From Billgrantia campisalis (GTDB lineage Bacteria; Pseudomonadota; Gammaproteobacteria; Pseudomonadales; Halomonadaceae), in NCBI RefSeq assembly GCF_022341425.1, contig NZ_JABFUC010000013.1, forward strand, positions 85,119-149,118: a stretch of DNA of 64,000 nucleotides, written 5' to 3'. This document shows, one piece after another, positions 52,395-64,000 of this stretch. The translations under genes and the position numbers were made by a program. Each line of letters opens with the position of its first letter. Positions within the stretch are counted from its first letter, which is position 1. The notes beneath the pieces are model-generated. The model made no database searches. It was not told the DNA's origin and saw only the letters and a list, made by a program, of their open reading frames with translations.

Positions 52395-53333
52395 ATGCGC
52401 TCAGCCCGTTCCCACGACTATCCCCGCGACCTGGTCGGCTATGGCCGCACGCCCCCCCACGCCAACTGGCCCGGCCGGGCCAAGATCGCCGTGCAGTTCG
52501 TGCTCAACTACGAAGAGGGTGGCGAAAACTGCGTGCTGCACGGTGATGAAGGCTCCGAGCAGTTCCTGTCCGAGATCATTGGCGCGCCGGCCTTTCCCGA
52601 CCGCCACCTGAGCATGGAGTCGATCTACGAATACGGCTCGCGGGTGGGGGTGTGGCGCATCCTGCGTGAGTTCGAGCGCCGCGGTCTGCCGCTGACCGTG
52701 TTCGGGGTGGCCATGGCGCTGGAGCGCCACCCGGAAGTGGCCCACGCCTTCAAGGAGCTGGGCCACGAGATTGCCTGCCACGGCTACCGCTGGATTCACT
52801 ACCAGAACGTGCCGGAAGCGGTCGAGCGCGAGCACCTGGAGAAGGCCATGACGATCTTCCAGCGTCTCTACGGCGAGAAGCCGCTGGGCTGGTATACCGG
52901 CCGCGACAGCCCCAACACCCGGCGCCTGGTGCTCGACGAGGGCGGCTTCCTCTACGACAGTGACTACTACGGCGACGACCTGCCGTTCTGGACTCGCGAG
53001 GCCGACAGCCAGGGCCGTGAACACGACCACCTGATCGTGCCCTATACCCTGGACAGCAACGATATGCGCTTCGCCGCGCCCCAGGGCTTCAACACCGCCG
53101 ACCACTTCTTCAGCTACCTGCGCGACGCCTTCGACGTGCTCTATGCCGAAGGCGAGGAAGCGCCGAAGATGCTCTCGGTGGGCATGCACTGCCGGCTGCT
53201 CGGCCGGCCCGGTCGCTTCCGCGCGCTGCAGCGCTTCCTCGACCATATCGAGGCTCACGACCGGGTCTGGGTCACGCGCCGCGTGGATATTGCTCGCCAC
53301 TGGGCCGAGCATCATCCCGCACCGGCGCGCTAG
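52395..53333 (+). CDS. puuE: Cofactor-independent allantoinase (PuuE, polysaccharide-deacetylase fold)
   Basis: 312 residues from the ATG at 52395, with AAGGAGAGG. RDLVGYGRTPPHANWPGRAKIAVQFVLNYEEGGENCVLHGDEGSEQFLSE is the PuuE signature start. EYGSRVGVWRILREFERRGLPLTVFGVAMALERHPEV and GHEIACHGYRWIHYQNVPE follow, with SVGMHCRLLGRPGRFRAL near the end. PuuE hydrolyses S-allantoin to allantoate without the metal needed by AllB. The gene is preceded by a GntR-type box. Confidence 0.96.
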   Translation: MRSARSHDYPRDLVGYGRTPPHANWPGRAKIAVQFVLNYEEGGENCVLHGDEGSEQFLSEIIGAPAFPDRHLSMESIYEYGSRVGVWRILREFERRGLPLTVFGVAMALERHPEVAHAFKELGHEIACHGYRWIHYQNVPEAVEREHLEKAMTIFQRLYGEKPLGWYTGRDSPNTRRLVLDEGGFLYDSDYYGDDLPFWTREADSQGREHDHLIVPYTLDSNDMRFAAPQGFNTADHFFSYLRDAFDVLYAEGEEAPKMLSVGMHCRLLGRPGRFRALQRFLDHIEAHDRVWVTRRVDIARHWAEHHPAPAR

Positions 53334-53435
53334 GCCTTAGGTCCTACCATGATGGCAACCCTGAAAGGCAACACGCCCCGCGCGGCAGGGCCGGGCGAGG
53401 CGTGGCGGTATATGCCGTGGCGTGTCGTTAGCCGA

Positions 53436-54884
53436 TCAGCCAACCCACTGCGTGATCTGGGCGAAGGCCAGGAAGCCGATGGCGATCAGTACCCAGGTGC
53501 AGAAGAGGGGAAAGAAGAACTTAACCCACTTCTGCCAAGGCACGCCGGCAATGGCCAGGGTAGCCATGAAGTAGCCGGAGGTTGGGTAGAGGATGTTGCC
53601 CATGCCATCACCAAGCTGGAAGGCCAGTACCGCTGTTTGGCGGGTAACCCCGATCAGGTCGGAAAGCGGTGCCATGATTGGCATGGTCACCAGTGCCTGG
53701 CCACTGCCCGAAGGTACGACGAAGTTAAAGGCAAGCTGAGCGAAGTACATGCCGATAGCCGACAGCATGGTCGGCAGTTCGCCCACCAGGTTGCCGAGTC
53801 CCATGACCAGGGTGTCCATGATCTGGCCGTCCTCCAGTACAACGGCCACACCGCGGGCCACACCAGCGATCATGGCGCCTACCAGAACGTCCCGAAAGCC
53901 CTTGTTGAAGGCTTCACAGATGGCTGTGGTATTCAGGCCAGAGATCAGGCCGACAACGATGCCCATGACGATGAACAGCCCTGCCATTTCCATCATGAAC
54001 CAGCCTTGCTGCAGCACGCCGTAGACCAGCAGGCCGAAGAAGGCGAAGGTGGCGATAGCGGCCAGTTTCTGGCGGTGGTTGGCGGTCAGTGCCCCCTCGT
54101 CGGTGGCATGCTGGTAGAGCGAGCGCTTCTCCGCTTCGGTTTCGTCTCCGGCCATGAGGCTCAGCTCGGGGTTGTCGTGAACCTTGCGAGCATAGCGCAT
54201 GACGAAATAGATGCCGGCGCCCAGGATGATGGCGAAGGCGGCTGCTCGCAGGCCGAAGCCGGAGTAAAGAGGCAGGTCGGAGAGCTGCTGACCGAGCCCG
54301 GTGTTGATCGGATTGAGCACACCGGAGGCGAAGCCGGCTGTGGTGGCGCAGAGTGCGACGGCTGCGGCGGTCACCGAGTCGAAGCGAAGTGCAATCATCA
54401 GTGGCAGGATCACCGGTACATAGACGAGTGCCAATTCTTGGGTGCCAATGACGGTGGCCACCACGGCAAAGACTGTCATCAACACCGGTATCATCAGCAG
54501 GCTGCGATTGGCGAATCGCCGGCTGAGCTTGTCGACGCCGATTTCGATGATGCCCGTGCGACGCAGGACCATGAACATGCCGCCGATCATGAAGGTGAAG
54601 AACACCACTTCGCCGGCGCTCATCAAGCCGTTGGGTATCGCCAGCATGAAATCAACAAGGCTCGTGGGGTTCGATTCCACGTACTGGAAGGATTCGGCGT
54701 CAATGGTGATGCGGCCTTCGGGGCCGGGTATCCTCTCGTACTGGCCGGCGGGTACGAAGTAGGTGGCGACCGCGGCAATGGCGATGAAGACGAACAGGAT
54801 CACGTAGATATGGGGTATCTGCCAGTGACGCCGCTGGGCGCCCTGAGTCGTCGTGGTGCTGGTGGTGGGAGTGGGTTTGGTCAT
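53436..54884 (-). CDS. YfcC-family (AbgT/DcuC-like) membrane carrier
   Basis: 482 residues, about eleven hydrophobic segments. The YfcC pattern is visible in HIYVILFVFIAIAAVATYFVPAGQYERI, LPLMIALRFDSVTAAAVALCATTAGFASGVLNPINTGLGQQLSDLPLYSGFGLRAAAF and FVVPSGSGQALVTMPIMAPLSDLIGVTRQTAVLAFQLGDGMGNILYPTSGYFMATL. Members are poorly characterised and may move amino acids or dicarboxylates. It is divergent from the RpiR gene, with an IclR-type site between them. A substrate within the ureide route cannot be asserted. Confidence 0.85.
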   Translation of the reverse strand: MTKPTPTTSTTTTQGAQRRHWQIPHIYVILFVFIAIAAVATYFVPAGQYERIPGPEGRITIDAESFQYVESNPTSLVDFMLAIPNGLMSAGEVVFFTFMIGGMFMVLRRTGIIEIGVDKLSRRFANRSLLMIPVLMTVFAVVATVIGTQELALVYVPVILPLMIALRFDSVTAAAVALCATTAGFASGVLNPINTGLGQQLSDLPLYSGFGLRAAAFAIILGAGIYFVMRYARKVHDNPELSLMAGDETEAEKRSLYQHATDEGALTANHRQKLAAIATFAFFGLLVYGVLQQGWFMMEMAGLFIVMGIVVGLISGLNTTAICEAFNKGFRDVLVGAMIAGVARGVAVVLEDGQIMDTLVMGLGNLVGELPTMLSAIGMYFAQLAFNFVVPSGSGQALVTMPIMAPLSDLIGVTRQTAVLAFQLGDGMGNILYPTSGYFMATLAIAGVPWQKWVKFFFPLFCTWVLIAIGFLAFAQITQWVG

Positions 54885-55001
54885 GGAGTGCCTCGCTTTG
54901 TTGTTAGCGGTGTCGCTATAGTGGTGCAGCGCCGTTATGCCCTGGCCGCGGTCGGCGCCGCTGGGAATTTCGAGTGGCCAGGGTGTAGTAAGCAGAAATC
55001 T

Positions 55002-55016
55002 TGGAAATGCTTTTCA
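55002..55016. promoter_or_regulatory. IclR-type palindrome between the carrier and rpiR
   Basis: TGGAAA-TGC-TTTTCA: fourteen of fifteen positions of TGGAAA-N3-TTTCCA. It lies in the divergent promoter of the carrier (start 54884) and the RpiR gene (start 55115). Confidence 0.6.
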
Positions 55017-55114
55017 GACCCGTTTCGGGTGAAAAAAATGGCGCCGAACGGCGCAGCTTCGTGAACATGCCTGAAACGGGGGGAGGGTCTCTTTTGCCAA
55101 CGCAACAGAAGGGC

Positions 55115-55957
55115 ATGACGCCTCATATCGGTCAGCGAATTTCGGCACAGTACGCCGACCTGAGCGCTCAGGAGCAGCGAGTCGCCGCCTTTATTCTTGA
55201 CCACTTCGATGATCTGGCAGTGTATAGCGCTGCCGACCTGTCGCGTCTGACGGGGGTATCGAAGTCGACGGTCAGTCGACTGTTCAGGCGTCTTGGCTTC
55301 GAAAGCTTTCAGGCCGTGAAACGTCATGCCAGGCAGTTGCGCAGTTCGGGCATGCCGCTGGTCACCGATCCGGATGCGGTAGGCGGCAACGGGGAGCGCT
55401 TCAAGCGCCATCTCGAGCGTGAGCAGGACAACCTGCGGCGTGCTCTGACCGCCATTGACCCTCGGACTTTCGAAGCCATCGTGCATGGCCTGGATGCCTC
55501 CCGCCGGGTGGTGCTGGTCGGCTTTCGCAACAGCTATCCGCTGGCCATGCACTTTCGTCAACAGCTGATCCAGGCACGCGCCGATGTCAACCTTGCCCCA
55601 CAGCCAAATCAATCGTTGGCCGAAGACCTGGTGGAGCTGGGAGAGGCCGACCTGGTGGTATTGTTCGGCTTTCGTCGTCGTCCACGTCTGTTTGATGCGC
55701 TGGTGAACGAGCTGGCAGCCATGCCTTGCCGTTTGCTGCTGATAGGGGATGCGACGGCCTCTGGGTACGCGGAACAGGCTGACTGGTGGTTGGAGTGCCC
55801 GCTCGACAGCATTTCGGCCTTTGATAGCTATGCCAGCGCCATGAGTCTGATCAGTCTGCTGGCCAATGGTCTTCTGCACCACCGGCTGGCCCAGGGGCGC
55901 GCCCGCATCGATGCGGTCAGCGAGCTGTACCAAGGGATGGACGAGCTGTCGCCCTGA
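55115..55957 (+). CDS. RpiR-family regulator with SIS domain
   Basis: 280 residues from the ATG at 55115, with AGAAGGG ahead; in-frame starts at 55067 and earlier would put the IclR-type site inside the gene or lack a ribosome-binding site. The N-terminal HTH is ISAQYADLSAQEQRVAAFILDHFDDLAVYSAADLSRLTGVSKSTVSRLFRRLGFESFQAVKRH. The SIS domain includes RRVVLVGFRNSYPLAMHFRQQLIQARADVNLAP and EADLVVLFGFRRRPRLFDALV. RpiR proteins bind sugar phosphates or related metabolites. The two dyads at 56055-56100 before allE are probable targets. Confidence 0.92.
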   Translation: MTPHIGQRISAQYADLSAQEQRVAAFILDHFDDLAVYSAADLSRLTGVSKSTVSRLFRRLGFESFQAVKRHARQLRSSGMPLVTDPDAVGGNGERFKRHLEREQDNLRRALTAIDPRTFEAIVHGLDASRRVVLVGFRNSYPLAMHFRQQLIQARADVNLAPQPNQSLAEDLVELGEADLVVLFGFRRRPRLFDALVNELAAMPCRLLLIGDATASGYAEQADWWLECPLDSISAFDSYASAMSLISLLANGLLHHRLAQGRARIDAVSELYQGMDELSP

Positions 55958-56054
55958 ACCGCTTGGCCCGCTTCGGGCAAGCCGTGCTCTCGAACTACCC
56001 GACTGCGTAAGGTTGTGAAGCGAGTTCATGACAGGGCTTGACCTTTCCTGTTCG

Positions 56055-56070
56055 TGAAACGAAAGTTTCT
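56055..56070. promoter_or_regulatory. First dyad of a probable RpiR operator
   Basis: TGAAAC-GAAA-GTTTCT. GAAAC and GTTTC form a perfect inverted repeat. Lies between rpiR and allE, 94 bases before the allE start. Confidence 0.6.
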
Positions 56071-56084
56071 AGACAAGGTAATCA

Positions 56085-56100
56085 TGAGACGATAGTTTCA
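56085..56100. promoter_or_regulatory. Second dyad of a probable RpiR operator
   Basis: TGAGAC-GATA-GTTTCA, 30 bases from the first, so both sites face the same side of the helix. Consensus of the two: TGAAACGAWAGTTTCA. Confidence 0.6.
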
Positions 56101-56163
56101 CAACCCAGACGAGAAAGTTTTTTTGCCTGAACTAAGGCCCGAGTTGCATATGAGGATTAGTTG

Positions 56164-56997
<834 letters not shown>

Positions 56998-57065
56998 TAC
57001 GGCGACAGCAGCAGGGGCGCCGGGCAAGCCCCGATTATCGAGGCAGTCTTGTTCAGGAGATCGAC

Positions 57066-57554
57066 ATGCTGGAACTAAAAGCCGAGCCGCTCACCGCCGA
57101 GGCCTTCGCGCCCTTCGGCGACGTCATCGATACGCGAATCGCCGAATCCTTTCCGATCAATGCCGGGCGCACCCGGCGCTATCACGACCTGGCCAAGGTC
57201 GAGACCCTGGGCGAGGAGGCGAGGGCGCTGATCAGCATCTTCGTCAGCCAGCCGGTCGAGGTGCCGCTCACGCTCGACTTCCTGGAGCGCCACCCCCAGG
57301 GCAGTCAGGCCTTTATGCCGCTGCACGAGGAGCGCTTCCTGGTCGTGGTGGCGCCGCCGGGCGATACCATTGATCCTGCCGAGGTGCGCGCCTTCGTCAC
57401 CGATGGCCGTCAGGGCGTCAACTACCGCGCCGGCACCTGGCACGCCATCCAGTCGGTGCTCGAGCGCGAGGGCGAGTTTCTGGTGGTCGACCGGGGCGGG
57501 GCCGGGAACAACTGCGATGAACACCCGCTGGCGATCCGGGTAACCCTGGACTGA
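57066..57554 (+). CDS. allA: Ureidoglycolate lyase (AllA)
   Basis: 162 residues with CAGGAGATC ahead. LKAEPLTAEAFAPFGDVIDT, INAGRTRRYHDLAKVE, VSQPVEVPLTLDFLERHPQGSQAFMPL and GVNYRAGTWHAIQSVLEREGEFLVVDRGG are family segments with the substrate-binding residues. It splits ureidoglycolate to glyoxylate and urea. Second gene of the allE-allA unit, ending in the terminator at 57588-57619. Confidence 0.96.
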   Translation: MLELKAEPLTAEAFAPFGDVIDTRIAESFPINAGRTRRYHDLAKVETLGEEARALISIFVSQPVEVPLTLDFLERHPQGSQAFMPLHEERFLVVVAPPGDTIDPAEVRAFVTDGRQGVNYRAGTWHAIQSVLEREGEFLVVDRGGAGNNCDEHPLAIRVTLD

Positions 57555-57587
57555 GCCGCGGCGGCGTCTGCGCGCCCATGACGTACT

Positions 57588-57619
57588 GCCCAAGCCGCTG
57601 ATTCCGCTTGGGCTTTTTT
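57588..57619 (+). terminator. Terminator of allE-allA
   Basis: GCCCAAGC pairs perfectly with GCTTGGGC across a 10-base loop, followed by six T, 34 bases after the allA stop. Confidence 0.88.
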
Positions 57620-57636
57620 ATCGATGCGAGATTTTA

Positions 57637-57651
57637 TGAAAATGTTTTCCA
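57637..57651. promoter_or_regulatory. IclR-type palindrome upstream of gcl
   Basis: TGAAAA-TGT-TTTCCA: one deviation from TGGAAA-N3-TTTCCA. It lies 91 bases before the gcl start. Confidence 0.6.
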
Positions 57652-57686
57652 AATACCTTGACGGCGCATCGGTGGCGGCCTAGTCT

Positions 57687-57696
57687 CTGTATACAG
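57687..57696. promoter_or_regulatory. GntR-type box upstream of gcl
   Basis: CTGTATACAG is a perfect palindrome matching TTGTATACAA at 8 of 10 positions. It overlaps a weak second IclR-type site. Confidence 0.55.
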
Positions 57697-57708
57697 AAAT
57701 ATTTTCCA
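57694..57708. promoter_or_regulatory. Weak second IclR-type site upstream of gcl
   Basis: CAGAAA-TAT-TTTCCA keeps the right arm fully and the AAA of the left arm. Two sites 57 bases apart would permit cooperative repression. Confidence 0.4.
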
Positions 57709-57741
57709 AAAAATAAAAGGCCCCTCACCGGAGGAATCAAC

Positions 57742-59517
<1,776 letters not shown>

Positions 59518-59593
59518 GCCTATCCCGCTGGCGCCGATGGGGACGGCGCCAGCGGGGCACTATCCGATAGCGATAATCAACGAGGAGACCCAC

Positions 59594-60370
<777 letters not shown>

Positions 60371-60393
60371 TAGGGCAGGTAGCACCCGGCAGC

Positions 60394-60507
60394 GATGAGC
60401 TGTTCCGGTGACAAGCCTACGCGAGGGCGCTGTGAACCCATCCCTGGGCGCTACATTTGCCATCCCTGGCAAATGACCCTCGCTTCGACTTGCCCCCGGC
60501 GCTCATC
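60394..60507. repeat. Long structured intergenic element between hyi and glxR
   Basis: Nested inverted repeats: outer GATGAGC / GCTCATC (60394, 60501), CAAG / CTTG, GCGAGGG / CCCTCGC (60421, 60477), and inside it CCCATCCCTGGG and a perfect CATTTGCCA-TCCC-TGGCAAATG (60454-60475). The whole folds into a branched cruciform. Its look is that of a dispersed bacterial intergenic repeat. Confidence 0.65.
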
Positions 60508-60573
60508 TCTCCAGTTGTCGGAAAGCGAACGCTAACTCAGAAAGCACGATGACAAGCTTAAAGGAGACATATC

Positions 60574-61461
60574 ATGAGCAAGATCGGTTTTATCGGCCTG
60601 GGCATCATGGGTCGCCCCATGGCAGGACACCTGCTGGATGCCGGCCATACGCTGTCCACCGTCAAGCGCGGCACCCTGGACGAGACCCTGGCCAGCAAGG
60701 GCATGCAGGAGCTCGATAACCCCAAGGCGGTGGCCGAGGCCTCCGAGATCATCATCACCATGGTGCCGGATACCCCGGACGTGGAGGAGGTGCTGTTCGG
60801 CGAGGGCGGCGTCATCGAGGGCCTGAAGCCGGGCACCCTGGTGATCGACATGAGCTCCATCGCCCCCATTGCGACGCAAGGCTTTGCCAAGCGCATCACC
60901 GACGCCGGCGGCGAGTACGTCGACGCCCCGGTCTCCGGCGGTGAAGGCGGGGCCATCAACGCCGCCCTGACCATCATGGTCGGCGCCACCGAGGAAGGCT
61001 TCACCCGTGCCCTGCCGATCCTCGAGGTGATGGGCAAGACCATCACCCGTATCGGCGGCCACGGCGCCGGCCAGACCTGCAAGGTCGCCAACCAGATCGT
61101 CGTCGCCCTGACCATCGAAGCGGTGGCCGAAGGCCTGCTGTTCGCCTCCAAGGCGGGCGCCGACGTGGCCAAGGTGCGTGAATCGCTGCTCGGCGGCCTG
61201 GCCCAGTCGAAGATCCTGGATGTCCACGGCGAGCGCATGATCAAGCGCACCTTCGACCCGGGCTTCAAGATCAAGCTGCATCAGAAGGACCTCAACCTGG
61301 CGCTGGAAGGCGCGCGCAGCCTCGACCTCGCCCTGCCGGGCACCGCCAACGCCCAGCAGCTGTTCCAGGCCTGTGCCGCTCAGGGCGGGGCCGACTGGGA
61401 TCACGCCGGTATCCTGCGGGCGCTCGAGTCGCTGGCCGATCACGAGGTCGGCAGCCGCTGA
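60574..61461 (+). CDS. glxR: Tartronate semialdehyde reductase (GlxR)
   Basis: 295 residues (E. coli GlxR 292), with AAAGGAG. IGFIGLGIMGRPMAGHLLDAGH is the NAD(P)-binding loop. DAPVSGGEGGAINAALTIMVG is the substrate segment, and HGAGQTCKVANQIVVALTIEAVAEGL carries the catalytic lysine. It reduces tartronate semialdehyde to D-glycerate. Third gene of the glyoxylate-to-glycerate route. Confidence 0.95.
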   Translation: MSKIGFIGLGIMGRPMAGHLLDAGHTLSTVKRGTLDETLASKGMQELDNPKAVAEASEIIITMVPDTPDVEEVLFGEGGVIEGLKPGTLVIDMSSIAPIATQGFAKRITDAGGEYVDAPVSGGEGGAINAALTIMVGATEEGFTRALPILEVMGKTITRIGGHGAGQTCKVANQIVVALTIEAVAEGLLFASKAGADVAKVRESLLGGLAQSKILDVHGERMIKRTFDPGFKIKLHQKDLNLALEGARSLDLALPGTANAQQLFQACAAQGGADWDHAGILRALESLADHEVGSR

Positions 61462-61564
61462 GCTGACCGCCACCCTTCCCTCAATGGCAGGCGTCGGGTC
61501 GTCGTCTGCCATGGCCACTGCATGTGGCCCTTTACCCGGCGGCAGGTATCCCCTGACGGACCCC

Positions 61565-61585
61565 GCCCGTCGCCGGGCTTTTTTA
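61565..61585 (+). terminator. Terminator after glxR
   Basis: GCCCG-TCGC-CGGGC followed by TTTTTT. Stem only 5 bp, so weak; it may give partial read-through into ttuD. Confidence 0.65.
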
Positions 61586-61642
61586 TTCCTTATTCCGGCT
61601 GCTACCGTCGGTGGCGGATTGGCCCGCTGCGAGGAGTTCCCT

Positions 61643-62968
61643 ATGAATGCCCAGACCTCTGTTCCTCCCTTTGACCCCGCGGTGGATGTTGGTGCCTGGC
61701 TCAGGCAGCTGGCCGATACCGCCGTCGCGTCGGTGCATCCCGATACCCTGGTGGCCGACCAGCTGCCCGCGCCGCCCCCGGGGCGCACCGTGGTGGTGGG
61801 GGCCGGCAAGGCCGCCGCGGCCATGGCGGCGGCCCTCGAGCGAGCCTGGCGGCAGCGCTGCCCCGAGGCGCCGCTGACGGGCCTGGTGGTGACCCGCTAC
61901 GGTCACGGTCCTCAAGGTCAGGGTGCGCCCTGTGAGCGTATCGAGGTGCTGGAAGCCTCGCATCCGATGCCCGACGACCTCGGCGAGAAGGCCGCCCGGC
62001 GCATGCTCGAGGCGGTCGAAGGGCTGACCGCGGACGACCGGGTGATCGCGCTGATCTCCGGCGGCGGCTCGGCCCTGATGACGCTGCCGGCCGAGGGCAT
62101 TACGCTTGCCGACAAGCAGGCGCTGAACCGCGAGCTGCTGCGCTGCGGCGCGCCGATCAGCCAGATCAACACCGTGCGTCGCCACCTCTCGGCGATCAAG
62201 GGCGGACGGCTCGCCGCCGCAGCGCATCCCGCCCGGGTGGTGACCTGGCTGATCTCCGACGTGCCGGGCGACGAGGCCTCGCTGATCGCCTCCGGTCCCA
62301 CCCTGCCGGACACCACCACCCCGGCCGACGCCCTGGCCGTGCTGACCCACTACGGCATCGAGGTGCCCGACAGCGTGCGCCGCCATCTTGTCGATGCGCC
62401 CCGGGCTCCGGCGCCCACCGACCCCGATTTCGCCGACGACCAGAGCGTGATGCTCGCCCGCGCCTGCGATGCGCTGGAGGCCGCCCGCCGGGCCGCCGAG
62501 GCGTCGGGAGTCGAGGTGCGCCTGCTCGGCGACGACCTGGAGGGTGAGGCCCGCGAGCTGGGTCGGGCCCAGGCCCGCCTGGCGCTGGAGGCGCGCGAGA
62601 CGGTCACTGCCCCGCTGCTGATCCTCTCCGGCGGCGAGACCAGCGTCACGGTCAAAGGCGACGGGCGCGGCGGGCGCAACGTCGAGTACCTGCTGGGGCT
62701 GTTCGAGGCGCTCAGGGGCGCCGAGGGCATCCATGGCCTGGCCATCGATACCGACGGCATCGACGGCTCCGAGGACAATGCCGGGGCACTGCTCGCCCCG
62801 GATGACTGGCAGCGCGCCGGCGAGCAGGGACTCGACCCCCTCGACTACCTGTCACGCAACGACGCCTATACTTTCTTCCAGGCTCTGGGGACGCTGATCG
62901 TCACCGGGCCGACCCGCACCAATGTCAATGACTTTCGTGCCATTCTGGTCTTGCCGAGGACACCATGA
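61643..62968 (+). CDS. ttuD: Glycerate kinase (TtuD/GckA, MOFRL family)
   Basis: 441 residues from the ATG at 61643, with [28 protein letters not shown] opens the glycerate-kinase fold. [87 protein letters not shown] is the central core. The C-terminal MOFRL domain contains [21 protein letters not shown] and [18 protein letters not shown]. It makes 2-phosphoglycerate from D-glycerate. The stop overlaps the pyruvate kinase start by four bases. Confidence 0.94.
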   Translation: MNAQTSVPPFDPAVDVGAWLRQLADTAVASVHPDTLVADQLPAPPPGRTVVVGAGKAAAAMAAALERAWRQRCPEAPLTGLVVTRYGHGPQGQGAPCERIEVLEASHPMPDDLGEKAARRMLEAVEGLTADDRVIALISGGGSALMTLPAEGITLADKQALNRELLRCGAPISQINTVRRHLSAIKGGRLAAAAHPARVVTWLISDVPGDEASLIASGPTLPDTTTPADALAVLTHYGIEVPDSVRRHLVDAPRAPAPTDPDFADDQSVMLARACDALEAARRAAEASGVEVRLLGDDLEGEARELGRAQARLALEARETVTAPLLILSGGETSVTVKGDGRGGRNVEYLLGLFEALRGAEGIHGLAIDTDGIDGSEDNAGALLAPDDWQRAGEQGLDPLDYLSRNDAYTFFQALGTLIVTGPTRTNVNDFRAILVLPRTP

Positions 62969-64000
62969 CGCTTCCCCCCCACGCCCCCATCCATGCGCCC
63001 ATCCGCCGCACCAAGATCGTCGCCACCCTGGGCCCGGCCAGCGACCGCGACGGCGTGCTCGAGGCGATGATCGCCGCCGGCGTCGACGTGGTGCGCCTCA
63101 ACTTCTCCCACGGCTCCGCCGACGACCACCGCCGCCGCCTCACCCGGGTGCGCGAGATCGCCGACCGCCTGGGCAAGAGCGTCGCCGCCCTGGGCGACCT
63201 CCAGGGGCCCAAGATCCGCATCGCCCGCTTCCGCGACGGCACCGTCACCCTCCAGGAGGGCGCGCCCTTTATCCTCGACATGGCGCTCGACACCGAGGCC
63301 GGCGATGCCAATCGCGTCGGCTGCGACTACAAGTCGCTGATCGACGACGTGGCCCCCGGCGATAGCCTACTGCTCGACGACGGCCGCCTGGTGCTCAAGG
63401 TCGAGCGCGTCGCCGGTGCCGAGGTCCACACCACCGTGACCGTGGGCGGCAAGCTCTCCAACAACAAGGGCATCAACAAGCAGGGCGGCGGCCTCTCGGC
63501 GCCGGCGCTCACCGACAAGGACAAGGCCGATCTGCTCACCGCCATCGACATCGGCGTGGACTATCTGGCGGTGTCCTTTCCGCGTTCGGCCTCCGATATG
63601 CACGAGGCTCGGCGGCTGCTGGGGGAGGCCGGCAAGGAGATCGGCCTGGTGGCCAAGCTGGAGCGCGCCGAGGCGGTGGCCAACGACGAGACCCTGGACG
63701 GCATCATCGAGGCCAGCGAGGCGGTGATGGTGGCCCGCGGCGACCTCGGCGTGGAGATCGGCGACGAGAAGCTGATCGGCACCCAGAAGCGCATCATCAA
63801 GCGCGCCCGGGCGCTCAACCGCGCGGTGATCACCGCGACCCAGATGATGGAGTCGATGATCGAATCGCCCCTACCCACTCGGGCCGAGGTGTTCGACGTG
63901 GCCAACGCCGTGCTCGACGCCACCGACGCGGTGATGCTCTCCGCCGAGACCGCCGCCGGCGACTTCCCGGTGGAGACCATCGAGGCGATGAACCGGGTGT
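62965..64000 (+). CDS. pyk: Pyruvate kinase, cut by the right edge
   Basis: At least 345 residues; the frame runs off the window. [42 protein letters not shown] is the pyruvate kinase start. [62 protein letters not shown] and [46 protein letters not shown] hold the ADP, Mg2+ and K+ sites. It turns phosphoenolpyruvate into pyruvate. Coupling to ttuD ties it to glyoxylate use, so this is probably a pathway-dedicated copy (TtuE type). Confidence 0.95.
   Translation, partial: MTLPPHAPIHAPIRRTKIVATLGPASDRDGVLEAMIAAGVDVVRLNFSHGSADDHRRRLTRVREIADRLGKSVAALGDLQGPKIRIARFRDGTVTLQEGAPFILDMALDTEAGDANRVGCDYKSLIDDVAPGDSLLLDDGRLVLKVERVAGAEVHTTVTVGGKLSNNKGINKQGGGLSAPALTDKDKADLLTAIDIGVDYLAVSFPRSASDMHEARRLLGEAGKEIGLVAKLERAEAVANDETLDGIIEASEAVMVARGDLGVEIGDEKLIGTQKRIIKRARALNRAVITATQMMESMIESPLPTRAEVFDVANAVLDATDAVMLSAETAAGDFPVETIEAMNRV

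Noticed and set aside
55002..55016. TGGAAA palindromes as targets of the local RpiR protein
   Set aside because: One site lies near rpiR, so this is possible, but the motif equals the IclR consensus and the different twin dyads before allE fit RpiR better.
53349..55064. Plus-strand 571-codon frame opposite the YfcC-type carrier
   Set aside because: It is the antisense of a clear membrane-transporter gene, rich in His, Gln and Gly without any fold.

Overview
The window looks like a chromosome segment of a high-GC gammaproteobacterium, most likely Halomonadaceae (Halomonas or a relative). The grounds are the GC-rich codon use, the purEK pair, the BCCT osmolyte carrier, the AstE/ABC arrangement and the dense catabolic operons. 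This placement is inferred from protein content only; there is no rRNA in the window. I saw no tRNA, rRNA, CRISPR, phage or insertion sequence.

Region by region. 98-1754 is purEK with a strong terminator. 1892-6221 is a four-gene divergent redox locus: an ethylbenzene-dehydrogenase-type heme protein plus a DUF2231-like membrane protein on the minus strand, and a ferric-reductase/FNR flavocytochrome plus a cytochrome b5/FMN-binding exported protein on the plus strand. 6331-9892 holds a GGDEF/EAL protein and a cation/proton antiporter. 9776-12655 is a Zn/Cd/Pb P-type ATPase divergent from its MerR-family regulator, with a perfect operator. 12674-19410 is a polar amino acid ABC operon (ATPase, two permeases, two binding proteins) ending in an isoaspartyl-dipeptidase homologue, with astE upstream. 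19633-28986 is a mixed block: methyltransferase, sulfide:quinone reductase type flavoprotein, tartrate/D-malate dehydrogenase with LysR, threonine aldolase, MtfA peptidase, a GNAT-nitrilase fusion and an EamA exporter. 29090-30766 is a BCCT carrier with an in-frame nonanucleotide repeat.

From 30839 to the right edge most genes serve one theme: C2 and purine-ureide carbon. glcDEFG and a glycolate/lactate permease lie at 30839-37086. A Tsx-like porin, an NCS2 xanthine/urate permease, uraD, hiuH and membrane-bound urate oxidase puuD take urate to allantoin. A GntR regulator, an NCS1 permease, an allantoin-racemase-like protein, a TRAP transporter, a second degenerate racemase-like protein and allantoinase puuE follow. 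Then come a YfcC-type carrier, an RpiR regulator, allE and allA, and finally gcl, hyi, glxR, ttuD and pyruvate kinase (cut by the edge). Together they cover purine uptake, ring opening, ureide breakdown to glyoxylate and the glycerate route to pyruvate. The allantoate amidohydrolase/allantoicase step is the one clear hole.

The intergenic DNA of this half carries four recurring operator types: TTGTATACAA boxes (ten places, probably the local GntR protein), TGGAAA-N3-TTTCCA boxes (five or six places, identical to the IclR-type consensus), two TGAAACGAWAGTTTCA dyads 30 bp apart in front of allE (probably RpiR), and one ATTGGTATTACCAAT site in front of the glycolate permease (PdhR/LldR/GlcC type). 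A decayed second copy of the gntR 3' end with its terminator sits at 47888-48125.
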